Source of the DNA: Byssothecium circinans
Lineage: Eukaryota; Ascomycota; Dothideomycetes; Pleosporales; Massarinaceae
Direction: 5' to 3'
Assembly (NCBI GenBank): GCA_010015675.1
Contig: ML976979.1
Coordinates: 369,926 to 433,925, forward strand
DNA: 64,000 nt
A program made the translations under genes and the position numbers. This document shows, one piece after another, positions 22,401 through 33,126 of the stretch. The notes beneath the pieces are model-generated. The model was not told the origin of the DNA and ran no database searches. It saw only the letters and a list, made by a program, of their open reading frames with translations. The stretch's first letter is position 1, and each line of letters begins with the position of its first letter.

Positions 22401-25400
22401 TCGGCAGCTTTGCAAGTAGCAAGGCCACTATGCAGCCTCCAGGCCGCGCTCGTCATATTTTAAGGAAATCCTTTGACGGCACGCCCTTAAACAGATACAG
22501 TGCTGCGAGAATCAATGAAAAACGCGATCCGAGGTGTTGGTGATTGGAGGTGAAGGTATTCTGCCGGCATATATTTCAAGGCAGGCCTGGTACTAATAGA
22601 ATGGGTATGGATCAGAGCAGCACACGTGCAACCATGTCCTCAACGACTTTTCCAGGTCTGTCCCCAGTCTTTTCAACAATGTTGAGAAGCCCCACATCTC
22701 TCGATACAAGGCTGCGGAGTCACAATGCCCCATAATCTTCAACGGTCGGCAACCCTGCAATCTGCATGGACGGTTTTCTCTGCACAAATCCAATCGACCA
22801 ACTCGTATGCCATGATGCACAGCATGACTCCTAGATTGATCACGCTTCAAGTCACGGAGGAATGTGTAACCGCTATTGTTTGCGCATCTTAGTATGTCAG
22901 CGACTCGTTCGCAGGAGGTGTCGAGCAAGAGCCTCTGATCCTTTACTGTATGCCTATCGCACTGATACAGTGACTTTGCAAGGAGTTTTCCGGCGAGACC
23001 GCGACGGTATAACGGTGAGTTACACCTCCGAGCTGCACACCCGACTACAAGGGGGTTCATATCGATTCAGAAAAGGTCGCATCTTTCCTTCCTCGAAAAG
23101 ACCTATGGGGAGGGCTCCTGTTCCACGGCGACAAAAAATTTGTCTTGTTGCATATGCCAGCTCAGTGGTAACCCAGGCCAGTTGAAGCATTCAGGCATCA
23201 CGACGCTCAATAAAGCATCTTGCATGTGTCTTGCATGTGGGAAACTGCAGTCTCGTACAACTACGAGTTACAGCTCCCCTCAATAGAGGACTTTTGCGCT
23301 CGGCATCAGGGGTTAGAGCTGACACGAGAGATCTCGATCTCATCAAAATTCCCTGTGCGGAGTTGCATGCGCCAATCTCCATACACAACACGCGCGGCCA
23401 CACCCACTCTTTCATCCCTGTGTCACGACTGACGACTGAACGGCCGCCGGGGAGAAACGAGCGTGCGTCACTCGCGTTGCAATAAATCTTTGTCCTTGGA
23501 CAGGCTTGTCCACGCTGAACAACTTTTTTATTCCCACCCGTCGTGCGTCTTGACTTCCAAGGGAGAAGTGTTTCAGCATAAGTCATGGTCAGGAAGGAAT
23601 GTTTGTATTGGGACGCCACTCTCCAGTGAAGATCATCGGATTTGATGCCTAAAGCTCGCCGAGCCTCCGACTGCACAGCGTTCCATCTTTCTCCATTGGC
23701 CTTCGAGAAAACAAGATGGAACCGGTAGATACGGTGACTGGGCATGCTTGGGAGTTTACCCTGTCGTACTTCTCCTTCCTTACGGCGCAGCCAGAGCTCT
23801 CTCGCGTCTCGCAACGCCTCGGGGGCCGGACGATAGCTGCTGGCATGGGCATTTTGCATCCCACCCCGTGCCATCCCACCCATGCCGTCTATTTCCGGCG
23901 GCCTGCACACTCGAGGCCGCCGATCATTCGAGCAATCTGAGTCCCCTCTTATTCCTCTTTCGGCCTGCGACCTTACTCGGCGACCTTCGTGTCCTGACAG
24001 GAGCCGATCGATGGATCTGAGAGCAACTGTTCCCGAAATTGGGATGATTATGTGCGTATGGCAGGACTGGCTCCCGCGGCAAATCACGTTGCGAGCGCAT
24101 GGAGGGGAAGACTGCAGGATTTTGGAGGCGTTCTGCTCAGCTGCTGACGATGGCCAAGGTTGGCTGGGGATTTTGTCACCCGAGTGTGGGCTGATTGTTT
24201 CTGCGTGCTTGAGGGATGGGATTCCCATTATTGAAATCCTGGAATAAGCGCGTGAGGGTCTTCAGTGAGTGATGAGGAGACTGCTGGCATGGGCGAGAGG
24301 ATGAGATGAGATGGTATGCCGTCATCTATGGGGAATATCCCAGGTGACTCATGCAACGAGGGGAATTCCATGGATGGCATGGTATCCTCAGCGACAATTG
24401 CTCACATCTCCCCTTCATTCGAGAACCAGAGACAACCATCAAACCCTTTGGTCAAGTCCCTGACTTATGTGTTAAGGACTCCGCGCTTTACTTTCTCGTA
24501 ACGCAGCGTGGCAGTTCTGCCGTGTACGGCAAGTACGGCCTCTTCGAATCTGCGTTTCCGCGCCCTCGGCAATGGGAAGAAGTGAAGCGTATCCAAAACC
24601 CAACCTTTCTTGACAGCGTCTCCATAGGCAGCTGGCTTCTAGCATACCCCAGCATCGACGAATCAAGAACAATGTCGCAAGATCACCCAGACTGGCTGGG
24701 TTGCCGATGCATGATTCAGTCGCAGGCGCACTATTGAAACGTATGAGATTGGGACAGTGGCTGTTCGGGAACGACAGTCCAGAGCTCCAGGTTGCCGGGT
24801 GTAGCGAAAACCTTCGATTCGGCTATCTGCCTCTCATCCCGTTTCCCTTTCTCACGTTGATTGTGGGAAGATGTCGGGGTCTTGTTTCTATTGCTCTCCT
24901 GCACGTTCGTTCGGTCTTGATCGATCACGATGGACAAGATCTCTAGCCCAGGGGGCTTCAGCAAGTCATGCTCCCCTAACAACGTCCCGTCTCTTCCCCC
25001 TCTTCCGGAGCACCAGCCGAGGGGATCACATAATGTATACTCCGTGATCAGGATTGGGATGCTGATTAAAGAGTTAACTTTATCGATGAGATCTGAGCAG
25101 GTCTTTTTTGGGAGGAGTGCGTGTTGGGAGCATTGAGTGCTCGAAAGAATGCTCTCTCTCACCTTTTGTCTTCCTATGCTCTTCGCAACGCTCTTCACAA
25201 CCTCAAGCTACCTCTTCGTCCTCTGCCCCCGAACATTCCTTTCGTTCACCGTTCATAGTCCCAGTCCAGAATAGTGTCATAGTCATGTATTCCCGTCCTG
25301 CTCCACGCTTCAGCCCCAACAGAACAATTTATGGAACATGATTTCCCGCTACCAGTCGACACGTAGCTTCCTCCATATTGGACAAACCCGCTGACACTCA

Positions 25401-27100
25401 CGCAGAGCAGCTCTTCAACACCCCCCGAACCCAGATCAGCGACTTACCCTACGCCTCTCGAAGGCTCACCTCAGAGGCCAGCCGAAGCCTTCGAATACCT
25501 CGAGCCCAACCTCCTCGTCGCAGCATTGCTACCATGTTATCCCCGTTGTGGCTCATAGGTTCAAACGCCAACCGTATACTACGAGCTAATACGAACACAT
25601 GTCCCGCTATCATGGGAGGAGTCGTCGAAACCGCTCGCGCATTCCACATTGCGATCTCGTAGATCCTACAGAATATGGCCTGCCCACCTCGTCCAAGAAG
25701 GCCAAAATGTACACGCAGATGAGGGCCTGGTCAGACAGACAATTCTGTGTGCAGCATTATTGTCAAGGATACGACGGGGGGTGTTTGACTCTTGTCTCTT
25801 GTCCTCTCATGGATGGGAGGGAGCTTTCTACATCGCCTTCCTTGGCGAATGGCAGCTTCTGTAGAAACCTGCACGTCCGGGGCTAGGACCTATCGTTCAC
25901 AAGATTGTTTACAATATAAGCTGGGACGGGGACGCTCTTGTGACTACCTGTCGTTCTTCTTCGCAATATTTGGACCGAACTTTTATACCTAGCTCTACGG
26001 CTCGCGCTTGTGGGTTTTTATTTTAGTTGGGGACTGGAACGGCGGTGTTTGTATGCGGTAATGAACGTTGACGTGGGAGAGCAGTTCTGGATTGAGGGAA
26101 GGCGTTATCGCTCTTCTTTCCGCTTGCTCCTCGCTTGAGGCTGAGCTGTATGGACGAGTGCTGGGCTGGTGTGATGGCTTGAGAGAATTGTAAGCAGTGT
26201 ATATGTTGTTACGGGAGTGTCGTTCAGTATATTTGTACTTGTAGAGAGAGAGAGAGCGCAAAAAGAAAGTGAAGTCTCTCTGGTTCATTTGGAATCGTGT
26301 GGATATGCATGTCAAATGGAATCAAAGTCTATCATATCACTCCCTCCCTTTTCCATACCCTTGCCACAATCCCTTGAAATCCATCATCCCTTTACTTCCC
26401 GTTTTACCTGTGGTCATTTGCTTCTTGTGTATTTGTTTGAACACTGTTGGTTCTCCCTACTTACCCCTTCAAAGTCTTTCCCTTTTACCATCAACTATAT
26501 CATCGAATGAATCATTCTTGTTAGGCCATTGCCAGCCCCTATCCTGGATGTATTTAAGTGAGCACACCCTGCATCTCATCAGGTCGACTCAAGCCTGAAC
26601 AATCTGGCATGATGACTGAAGCTGCAAGCCTATGAAAGCATACCGTCCCACACGTAATGAAGCAAGGGTGTACTCCCCTCCCTCATAAGTCACAAAACTC
26701 CCAATCCAAGTTTTTCTTCTCGCCTATCATGAATGTTGTTTCGATCTTGCACGGCCAGGTTTGGAAATTGTTTGAGAACGGGCTCTGCTAACCTTGCCTT
26801 CACCAAAGGAGTGCTTTAGTTGCTAACAGAATACTCTTAGAATATGTAATGAGAAATGGTGTAGTGATGCCCACACTTTCAACTACTCTGACCACACTCA
26901 AAGCCCACTCTCATTGCCTCCTAGCATCTTAAACGCGCGCAAAGCGATCCCATCATCCCTAATTACCACACCACCCTCTCCCACTTCCCGCTTCCCACCT
27001 CCCCACCATCATCACTCCAACCAAACTCTCCCTCTTCACTACCTCTCCGTCATTTCACCCCACTCCATCTCATTTCATGCCAAATCATCACCACAACAAA
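19437..27100. other. 7.7-kb stretch without supportable genes, upstream of nsdD
   Basis: Base composition is mixed and not obviously AT-rich. Many short frames are open on both strands, but none combines a plausible protein, splice sites and a start. The longest is 23191-24228 (-), 345 codons from a true ATG, with no recognisable domain and an arginine/serine-rich irregular composition. A plus-strand stretch at about 25385-25874 reads as protein-like in two alternating frames and may be a decayed gene. The end next to 19436 contains the nsdD leader. Long non-coding upstream transcripts or distant regulatory elements are possible but not visible. Confidence 0.5.
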
Positions 27101-27589
27101 CTAGAGATAGTGGCCATCAGTCTCAAAATCCTCACTACCGCACACACTATCGCACAACTCCTTATACTCGATATTCCCGTTCTTGAGGCAGCAGAACAGG
27201 GAGTCCTCGGCATGGTAGGCGTCGGCTGATATACCGTTGTTGTGGAGGATGTGGATGATGTAGGAGCGGCAGCCGCCTTTGCGGTGTTAGACTCTGTGTT
27301 GGAACTTGAAGCGGGGCAGAGGGTAGTGAGGCCGAGGGTGTGTGGGAGAGGGGTGAGATGTGTTGTAGATGTATGAAATAATCATTGGGGCAGTGGGGTG
27401 TTGTAAGACGTATTTTGTGGGGTAGCGACAGAGAAATGGAGGGAGTGGTCGTGGGTGGTACAGTACGTACGTCGACTAAGCAGAGAAGAGCCGCAGTACG
27501 TGGACGCCTTCTGTGTAGGCATTAGCCGGCATTGCACCAACTCCGGTTGAGAGAGTAATTGCAAAGACGGCAATGAGTAACGACTTCAT
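27101..27589 (-). CDS. Candidate small secreted cysteine-rich protein (two exons, junction uncertain)
   Basis: Two parts support this gene. The first begins at ATG 27589 and encodes a clear signal peptide (MKSLLIAVFAITLSTGVGA). The second runs 27276-27101 and reads GGCRSYIIHILHNNGIS, then ADAYHAEDSLFCCLKNGNIE, then YKELCDSVCGSEDFETDGHYL and TAG, with five cysteines in 58 residues. The second part is preceded by a good 3' splice site: branch CTAAC at about 27288-27292, then AAAG. The only phase-matching donor I find is G|GTGCAAT at about 27537, giving a 75-aa precursor and a 261-bp intron, which is long and has a weak donor. The direct frame from the ATG stops at TAG near 27479. Small size, signal peptide and cysteines suggest an apoplastic or effector-like protein. 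A broken gene is the alternative. Confidence 0.45.
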
Positions 27590-28934
27590 GGTGGAAGGAG
27601 GGAACGTTGGCAAAGCTGTCATGTAATAGAGTAGAAGGGTCGGCATTGGAGCTTTATGCTTTTTATATCTTTCAATGCAGACTGGTTGACGACTACGTGA
27701 CATAGCACGAGAGAGATATACATTCTTTTTGTACAATCTCCCGTTTGATAGATAGTGGTACATGAAGAGTATGGTACAGAAAGGGACGCGTGCGCGGCAC
27801 CTCTACCCTCATCTTTGACTTCAGTTACGGGTCTGGTCTACACATCTTAGGAATAGGGAACCATAGTGGCGCAAAAAGAAAGACACACGCCGAGCATAAA
27901 GCACAAACATCTATCCTAAGATTGGTCACGGTGCCCTACAGACGCAGCCTCGTCCCGTTAATCTCGTAGCTACATACCATCCTACAACCCTCAGCGAAAC
28001 TTCCCTCCGACCCCATCCCGCAAACCCCAAACCCCAAAAATCCCCTGTGCGGATAACCCCTCACCCAAGCCCCATCCGCAAACGCAAACGCTCCTCTCCA
28101 CGCCCCCACCACCCCCGCCCACAACACCCACACCCAACAATATCCCCAACCTACAACCACCCTCTGCCCTACTATATATATTTAACAACCCAGTACAAAT
28201 TCCACAATCGAACCCGGCCGAGTGCTGTAGGTAGGCTGCAAGATCCTTACTTCGCACATGGTCTCCAACCCGCTCACCATGACACCGCGGTTCGATCCCA
28301 CCTGGTGTAGTTGGAGAAACTAAAGGGATCTCCGTAAATCTACCCGCTAAATCAAAAATCAACTGGTTTGGTCTGGTTGTTCTGGGGGATTTAGTCCAGT
28401 TTTTTTGGTGTTTTATTTTGCTTTTGGGGGGGGTTTGTTTTTTTGGTTCGTCTCGTGTTGGTTTGGATTGGGTTTTTGGGTTTTCTTGAGGAACGGCGGC
28501 GGCCTGCTTGCTCTTCTGAGGGTGATGGTGGGGCTTGTGGCTTTTGGAGTTTTGGGGATATTCTTGTTGAGAGAGAGAGGGAGGGAGTGGGCATGCGTGT
28601 GCGTGCTATGAAGTTAAAGAAATTACTCTTTATAGCTTTAACTCTTAAATCATTTAAATGCGAAGCTTAATAGAAAAACAGAGAGATGAACGACTAGTCC
28701 TAAAGCAAGTTATGCTGCTTACGTCGTCGATACATAATACAGTGTCACTTCATTCACTCCAACGCAACCTTAAAGGCAGCCAGCCACTAGAACTTATAGG
28801 AAAATAGTGACGGTGGCGCATCCATAATATCCAGAATACACCGATTGAAGCTAGTCGTGCCTTATGCTAACGCCCAACACACAGCCTCAGCGCCGTTAAT
28901 CCATGGAGAAAGGACGCCGTGCCAAACAATACCA
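27590..28934. other. Intergenic with a T/G-rich strand-asymmetric tract
   Basis: About 1.3 kb. A plus-strand T/G-rich tract with a G-run lies at about 28390-28570, adjoining C/A-rich sequence at about 28040-28150. Frames open through these tracts on either strand are composition artefacts. A GGTTCGATCCC motif near 28290 resembles a tRNA T-arm, but no tRNA folds around it. Confidence 0.5.
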
Positions 28935-29724
28935 TTACTTAAATAGCATCCTAAACACCATGCCTGCCCCATCGCCGAAAAAAAGAGAGCCCGAACGAAC
29001 CACCGAGATTAAGAATGCGCGGTGAATAATAGCATACCGTCCAGCGCCATAGAATACCTATTTGATCAAGTCAGCCATCGCGATTATATGATCAAAGGTA
29101 GAACAACGTCGTACTTACCATGAAGACGGCCTGTGTACCTCACCGTTTACACGACTGGTAAACCCGCGGCTGCGCTCACATCACCGCGCAACTCACACCT
29201 GGAACCGGTCCACCACCGGATATAACCAGTGGCGTAATGTGCTTGCTCGTCGGCATCCTCCTGCGCAATCTCTTCGGCGCGCTTGTGGCGAAGGTCGTTG
29301 ATGTTCGGACGCTTGGCCTTGCGCTCATGGAGTCCGGTTCGGGTTCGGGCGTGGAGACTGGCTGTTCATCGACCGGAGCCAGATTGATATCTTTGCTGAG
29401 CAGTGTGTCGGGGAGACTGAACGGGGGAGTACCTTTGTCGACATGGTTGGAGGGTGTGGCCTTGATAGCCGTGGTGTTGAGGATGGGCGGTGGGGGTGTG
29501 ACTTTATCGATGCCCTTAGAGTCGGAAAAGATAGCCTTGAGGGTAGCAGCGAGGCAGCGCCGCAGCACATTGCAGAGAGCCAGTATCATGAAAGTCGTCG
29601 CAGTATCTGCAAAGATGGCGGGAAAAGCCATGTCGAAGACTGTGCCAGCCGGATCGCTCATGGTATTGGTAGCGGTAGCTGTAGCGTTGGCGAGAATGCA
29701 GAGGAGGGTTATGAGAGGCAGCAT
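28935..29724 (-). CDS. Orphan protein with N-terminal signal/anchor, three exons including a 12-nt exon
   Basis: Not recognised. ATG 29724 opens exon 1 (29724-29197). Intron 1 is 29196-29131 (donor GTGAGT, acceptor CACAG), exon 2 is 29130-29119 (Ala-Val-Phe-Met), intron 2 is 29118-29058 (donor GTAAGT, acceptor AAATAG), and exon 3 is 29057-28935. All junctions are phase 0; 220 aa. The start MLPLITLLCILANATATA looks like a signal peptide or anchor. A second hydrophobic stretch (TTFMILALCNVL) is followed by RRC. The middle is P/T/S-rich, then a basic patch (KRLRRRMPTSK), and exon 3 encodes VFYGAGRYAIIHRAFLISVV ending FRMLFK. Skipping exon 2 also keeps the frame. Without splicing the frame would stop after CAVM at 29176. 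No homologous family comes to mind; likely lineage-restricted. Confidence 0.55.
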
Positions 29725-30868
29725 GGTAAATGAAAGCTGGTGTTGGTGCTCCGCTCGCTCTCGGTGTGGGGAAGTTTGCAGTGTTGTGGATAGAGTTGGA
29801 CCAGTGCTAGACTGTAGCAGAAGTAAGAAAGTCGTCAAGTTCGCACAGCGATCTTGTAAGCAGTTGTAGTTATCGTTGAAAAGAAGTGTCTGAAGAGAAA
29901 GAAAGAGGAAAGAGAGAAGTTAGAGAGACGGAAGCAGGAGTGGAGGATTTATAGTGGGCGGTCTAGTCTGGTGGTGGCCTCCTTATCATTGTACTGCCCT
30001 TAGTATTATACGATTTAGTGGTGCGGTACATTTCCCCCTCTCACCTCCCCGCACGTGGGAAATTTGAGGTGCAGAAGATCCAGCAGAGACATGAATGTCG
30101 CGCTGCAGGGGTGGCTGTACAATATGAGGGAAGGTCATTGGGAGGTGACAGTGTCGTGGTCGCTGATGATTAGTATTGTTCGATCATGAAGTTTCATGAA
30201 TGCCCTCCTGGCGGGCAATAAGTGGCTTTGCAGCAAAATACTAAGACGTTGTGGTGGTGCCATTGGGGCAGGGTAAGTGCGGTGAATGCGACGCGCGGAG
30301 AACAATAGTAAGAAGGCGGGAAGATGTGGGCATAGAGATGGGATGATTATTATAACAGTTATCGCCGACGAGCAATTCCTGCGGTGGCAGTGTACAGTTG
30401 TAGCGATGACGTAATTTGCTGGGCGGTGTAGGTGAAGGGAGTTTTGACGAACAATACTAACAGCGGAAGGCTAAAAAGACGCGAAAAGAGAAGCGAGCAT
30501 ATCAGAGGATTTGAGGCTGTAAATTGTCGCTATACAATGGTTGTATGATGACTGTCTCGGTCGTCGTCTGGTATCCGTATGCGCTTGCCAAGTTGACATC
30601 TGTGTAGGATGGTGTGCGTTTGAACACTTTGCGGGCCGAAACCATCGTTTCAAAACCCTCAAATGCCTGATATCATGTTTGCTGGCTTCTATCTTTCTCT
30701 TCTGGCTCTTGATGGTTGTTTGGAAGTGGCTTGTCATCCTTCTAGAAAAGCCTAACTCGTCCCTACCGAGTACTAGCATCTCAAGACTTTGGAGGCCTGG
30801 TATTCTCTTTGCCGCCTGTGATCTATTCAGAATGATCGAATTCATGCTCTTCGTATTTGACATTCCCA
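29725..30868. other. Intergenic between orphan gene and BUD32
   Basis: About 1.1 kb with purine-rich plus-strand stretches. The plus-strand frame 30541-30906 contains a hydrophobic segment, but it starts at a non-ATG codon and runs into the antisense of the BUD32 3' end. I do not call it. Confidence 0.5.
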
Positions 30869-31735
30869 TCAGCCCAGCATACTCCTCTTCCTTCCCCTCA
30901 ATCTAACATCCTCCAACTTCTTCAACACCCCCTTCGCTCCCTTCCAACTTTCACCATACGCCCTCAGTACCTCCTTAAACAGCGGTTCAGCCGCCGGATG
31001 TGTGGCCGCAAATGCGCGTTCCAAAACATACAAGTCCACAGCTCCTTCTTCGTCTGTCGCATGTGATGGTATATGTGACGCGAGACCAAAATCTATGAGT
31101 GTGACCTCACCCGTAATCGAAGGCTTCGTTACAACTCCTTCTGCTTCCGCGCTACCGTCCGTTGAAGGAGGATCGGGGGATTGGAGCATGATATTGCTAG
31201 TCGTAAGATCCCCATGCGCAATCCCAATCTCATGCAACCGCCCCACACTCTTACCTATCCTCCTCATGAGACCCAACATCTCCTCTTCAGTATACATCTC
31301 TCCCCCTCTTTCCCCCTCCCCGCTCTTCAAGCCCTCAGCCCACCCATCAAGCACCTTCCTCACACTCCCACCTCCAACCCACCCAAGCACCAACCATCCG
31401 CCCTCCCAATCCGCGCCCAAAACCCTGGGTACACTAACGCCTTCTCTCCCTGCCCTCACAAGCACTCTCGCTTCCGCCAGTAACCGCGCTTTAGTCAGCC
31501 GTTTGTCTAGGATCGGGTGTCTGTATGGTTTGGGCGGGCGGTATTTCACGACGCAGTGTGTGGTGGGGGTAAGGAAGGTTGTTTTGTAGACGAGGGCTTC
31601 GGCGCCTTGGGCGAGGAGGGTGAGGTTGGAGGTTGTGAAAGGTGCGGGGAGTGTGTGAAGAGGGCGATCTGTTGGTGGTGGAGAAGGAGGAGTGAGGGGT
31701 GCGATGGTGGAGACGGGTTCTGCGGTGGGCGCCAT
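30869..31735 (-). CDS. BUD32: Bud32/PRPK, KEOPS (EKC) complex kinase/ATPase
   Basis: Single exon, 288 aa, ATG at 31735. It has the compact Bud32 architecture: degenerate nucleotide loop LLAQGAEALVYKT, lysine in VVKYRPPKPYRHP, LDKRLTKARLLAEARVL (helix with the ion-pair Glu), catalytic loop HGDLTTSNIM and metal-binding IDFGLAS, then the short C-lobe ending in the characteristic basic tail LRGRKRSMLG. The N-terminal ~30 residues are a P/T-rich extension. Known role: atypical kinase/ATPase partner of Kae1 in the KEOPS complex that makes N6-threonylcarbamoyl-adenosine on ANN-decoding tRNAs, also linked to telomere maintenance. The sequence between HGDL and DFG carries a longer insert (PDPPSTDGSAEAEGVVTKP) than in yeast. 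Confidence 0.93.
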   Translation of the reverse strand: MAPTAEPVSTIAPLTPPSPPPTDRPLHTLPAPFTTSNLTLLAQGAEALVYKTTFLTPTTHCVVKYRPPKPYRHPILDKRLTKARLLAEARVLVRAGREGVSVPRVLGADWEGGWLVLGWVGGGSVRKVLDGWAEGLKSGEGERGGEMYTEEEMLGLMRRIGKSVGRLHEIGIAHGDLTTSNIMLQSPDPPSTDGSAEAEGVVTKPSITGEVTLIDFGLASHIPSHATDEEGAVDLYVLERAFAATHPAAEPLFKEVLRAYGESWKGAKGVLKKLEDVRLRGRKRSMLG

Positions 31736-33126
31736 GGTGGCGGTGGGTGTGGGTAACGGGCGTGTCTTTTGGTTGTGAAGTGTCGCGCAATCAGAGGTCT
31801 GTAAGATGTATGATCAAGTTTGTAGCGCAAAACATGGTTAGGAAATTTTGTTGACGGTAGCACCTGCCCCGCGTTATTTCCACCATACCCCCACCTGCAG
31901 CCCTACGCTAAAAATATCAAGTGAGCTTTTTCCCCGCCCCACGTTGCTTCATCCAGCACTTGATCAATCCAAACACGCCCAGATGGTTGAAGAACGACTC
32001 TCCGTCTATCCCACGTATTTCAATTCCGATCCAGCATGGGCTAAGATGCAGAAACCCAGCAAACATCTTACGGCCCCAAGACAAGAGTGTAGTCAAGACA
32101 AGCAACGTTACTATCACCGCAAAGACCAAATCCCATCCACCACATACCTGCAGCCGATGATGATTCGCATCTGAGCAGTGTGTTCCACCCAATCCCGAGC
32201 CATCAACTTCCCCCTTAGCATGTTTACCTGAAGTCTTGATTGTGGCTTACAAAGGTCGTGGTGCAGTTCAGCGGGGTGGGTGGTGGGGAGGGGGGGGGGG
32301 TATGAGGGAAAGGGAAGGGGGAGGCCGACATGGAAGCAACTTTGTAGCATGGGCAGAGGAACCTTGGAAGGGAAAGAGTGTTGTGATTGTTCGCCATCGC
32401 TCGGAGGTGACGTTGCGTCAATAGATTGATCAGAACATCACTGAATTTACCATGCACATAGTGGATAGATATTGCAAACGAGTGTGATAGCATTTAGGTT
32501 TCTCATCCTAACATGAATGTCCACCCATTCGTCTTTAAGAGGTCATTTTCAAACGCCGGTCCATCCAGCAGCACACGAAGAACGCAGGATGAACGAATAA
32601 TGAACCCCTTCTTCCTCCCCATCCATCTCTCTTTAACAGGGTTGAAAAGAAAACAAAGAACTTGAAAATGCAAAGGAATGCAAGGAGCTACCCGCCACAG
32701 GCTGAGCAGGCTCGTTATTTGGGATTCTTCCGTCTTCCCACCATACAAAAGGTACTCCAAAAGCCTTGCATTGCCCAAAAAATGTGTACCTGTCTGTGTC
32801 CAATCTTGTGCGACTATCGAAATAGAGCAAAGGGGAGAAGAAATCATCCTCATGCTCATAAAGACAGTTCGCGTGCAATAGGAAACAAGAAATTGGTGAA
32901 GAGGAACCTCGAAAGCTGCGCAGCATAGATATTTGTGCGCTACACAGCTAGAGAGGCGACGAAGTGGAATCGTGAAAATGAAAAAGTAAACGAGCCAACC
33001 AATGCAGCCACCTCCAAAAGAGCAATGAAACAAAGCAAAGAAACAATTCGTGAGGCCGTGAAAAGGAGTGACGCCAGCTGGGCGCCGAAATCAATATGCA
33101 CAAGGGAGAAGGTGGGTTATTGATGC
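31736..33126. other. Intergenic, BUD32 upstream region and 3' flank of the 544-aa gene
   Basis: About 1.4 kb. The minus-strand frame 32503-33033 and its overlapping frames read as non-coding 3' flank (irregular cysteine/aromatic-rich composition, no motif). A G-run lies near 32290-32300. No gene is supported. Confidence 0.5.

Noticed and set aside
28220..28320. GGTTCGATCCC near 28290 as a tRNA T-arm
   Set aside because: The T-stem pairs only partly, no complementary acceptor strand lies at the right distance, and no D-arm or anticodon arm is found on either strand.
30541..30906. Plus-strand frame with a hydrophobic segment beside BUD32
   Set aside because: It starts at a non-ATG codon, has no upstream ATG in frame, and its end is antisense to BUD32 coding sequence.
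32503..33033. 176-codon minus-strand frame downstream of the 544-aa gene
   Set aside because: Irregular hydrophobic/cysteine composition without motif; best read as 3' flank.
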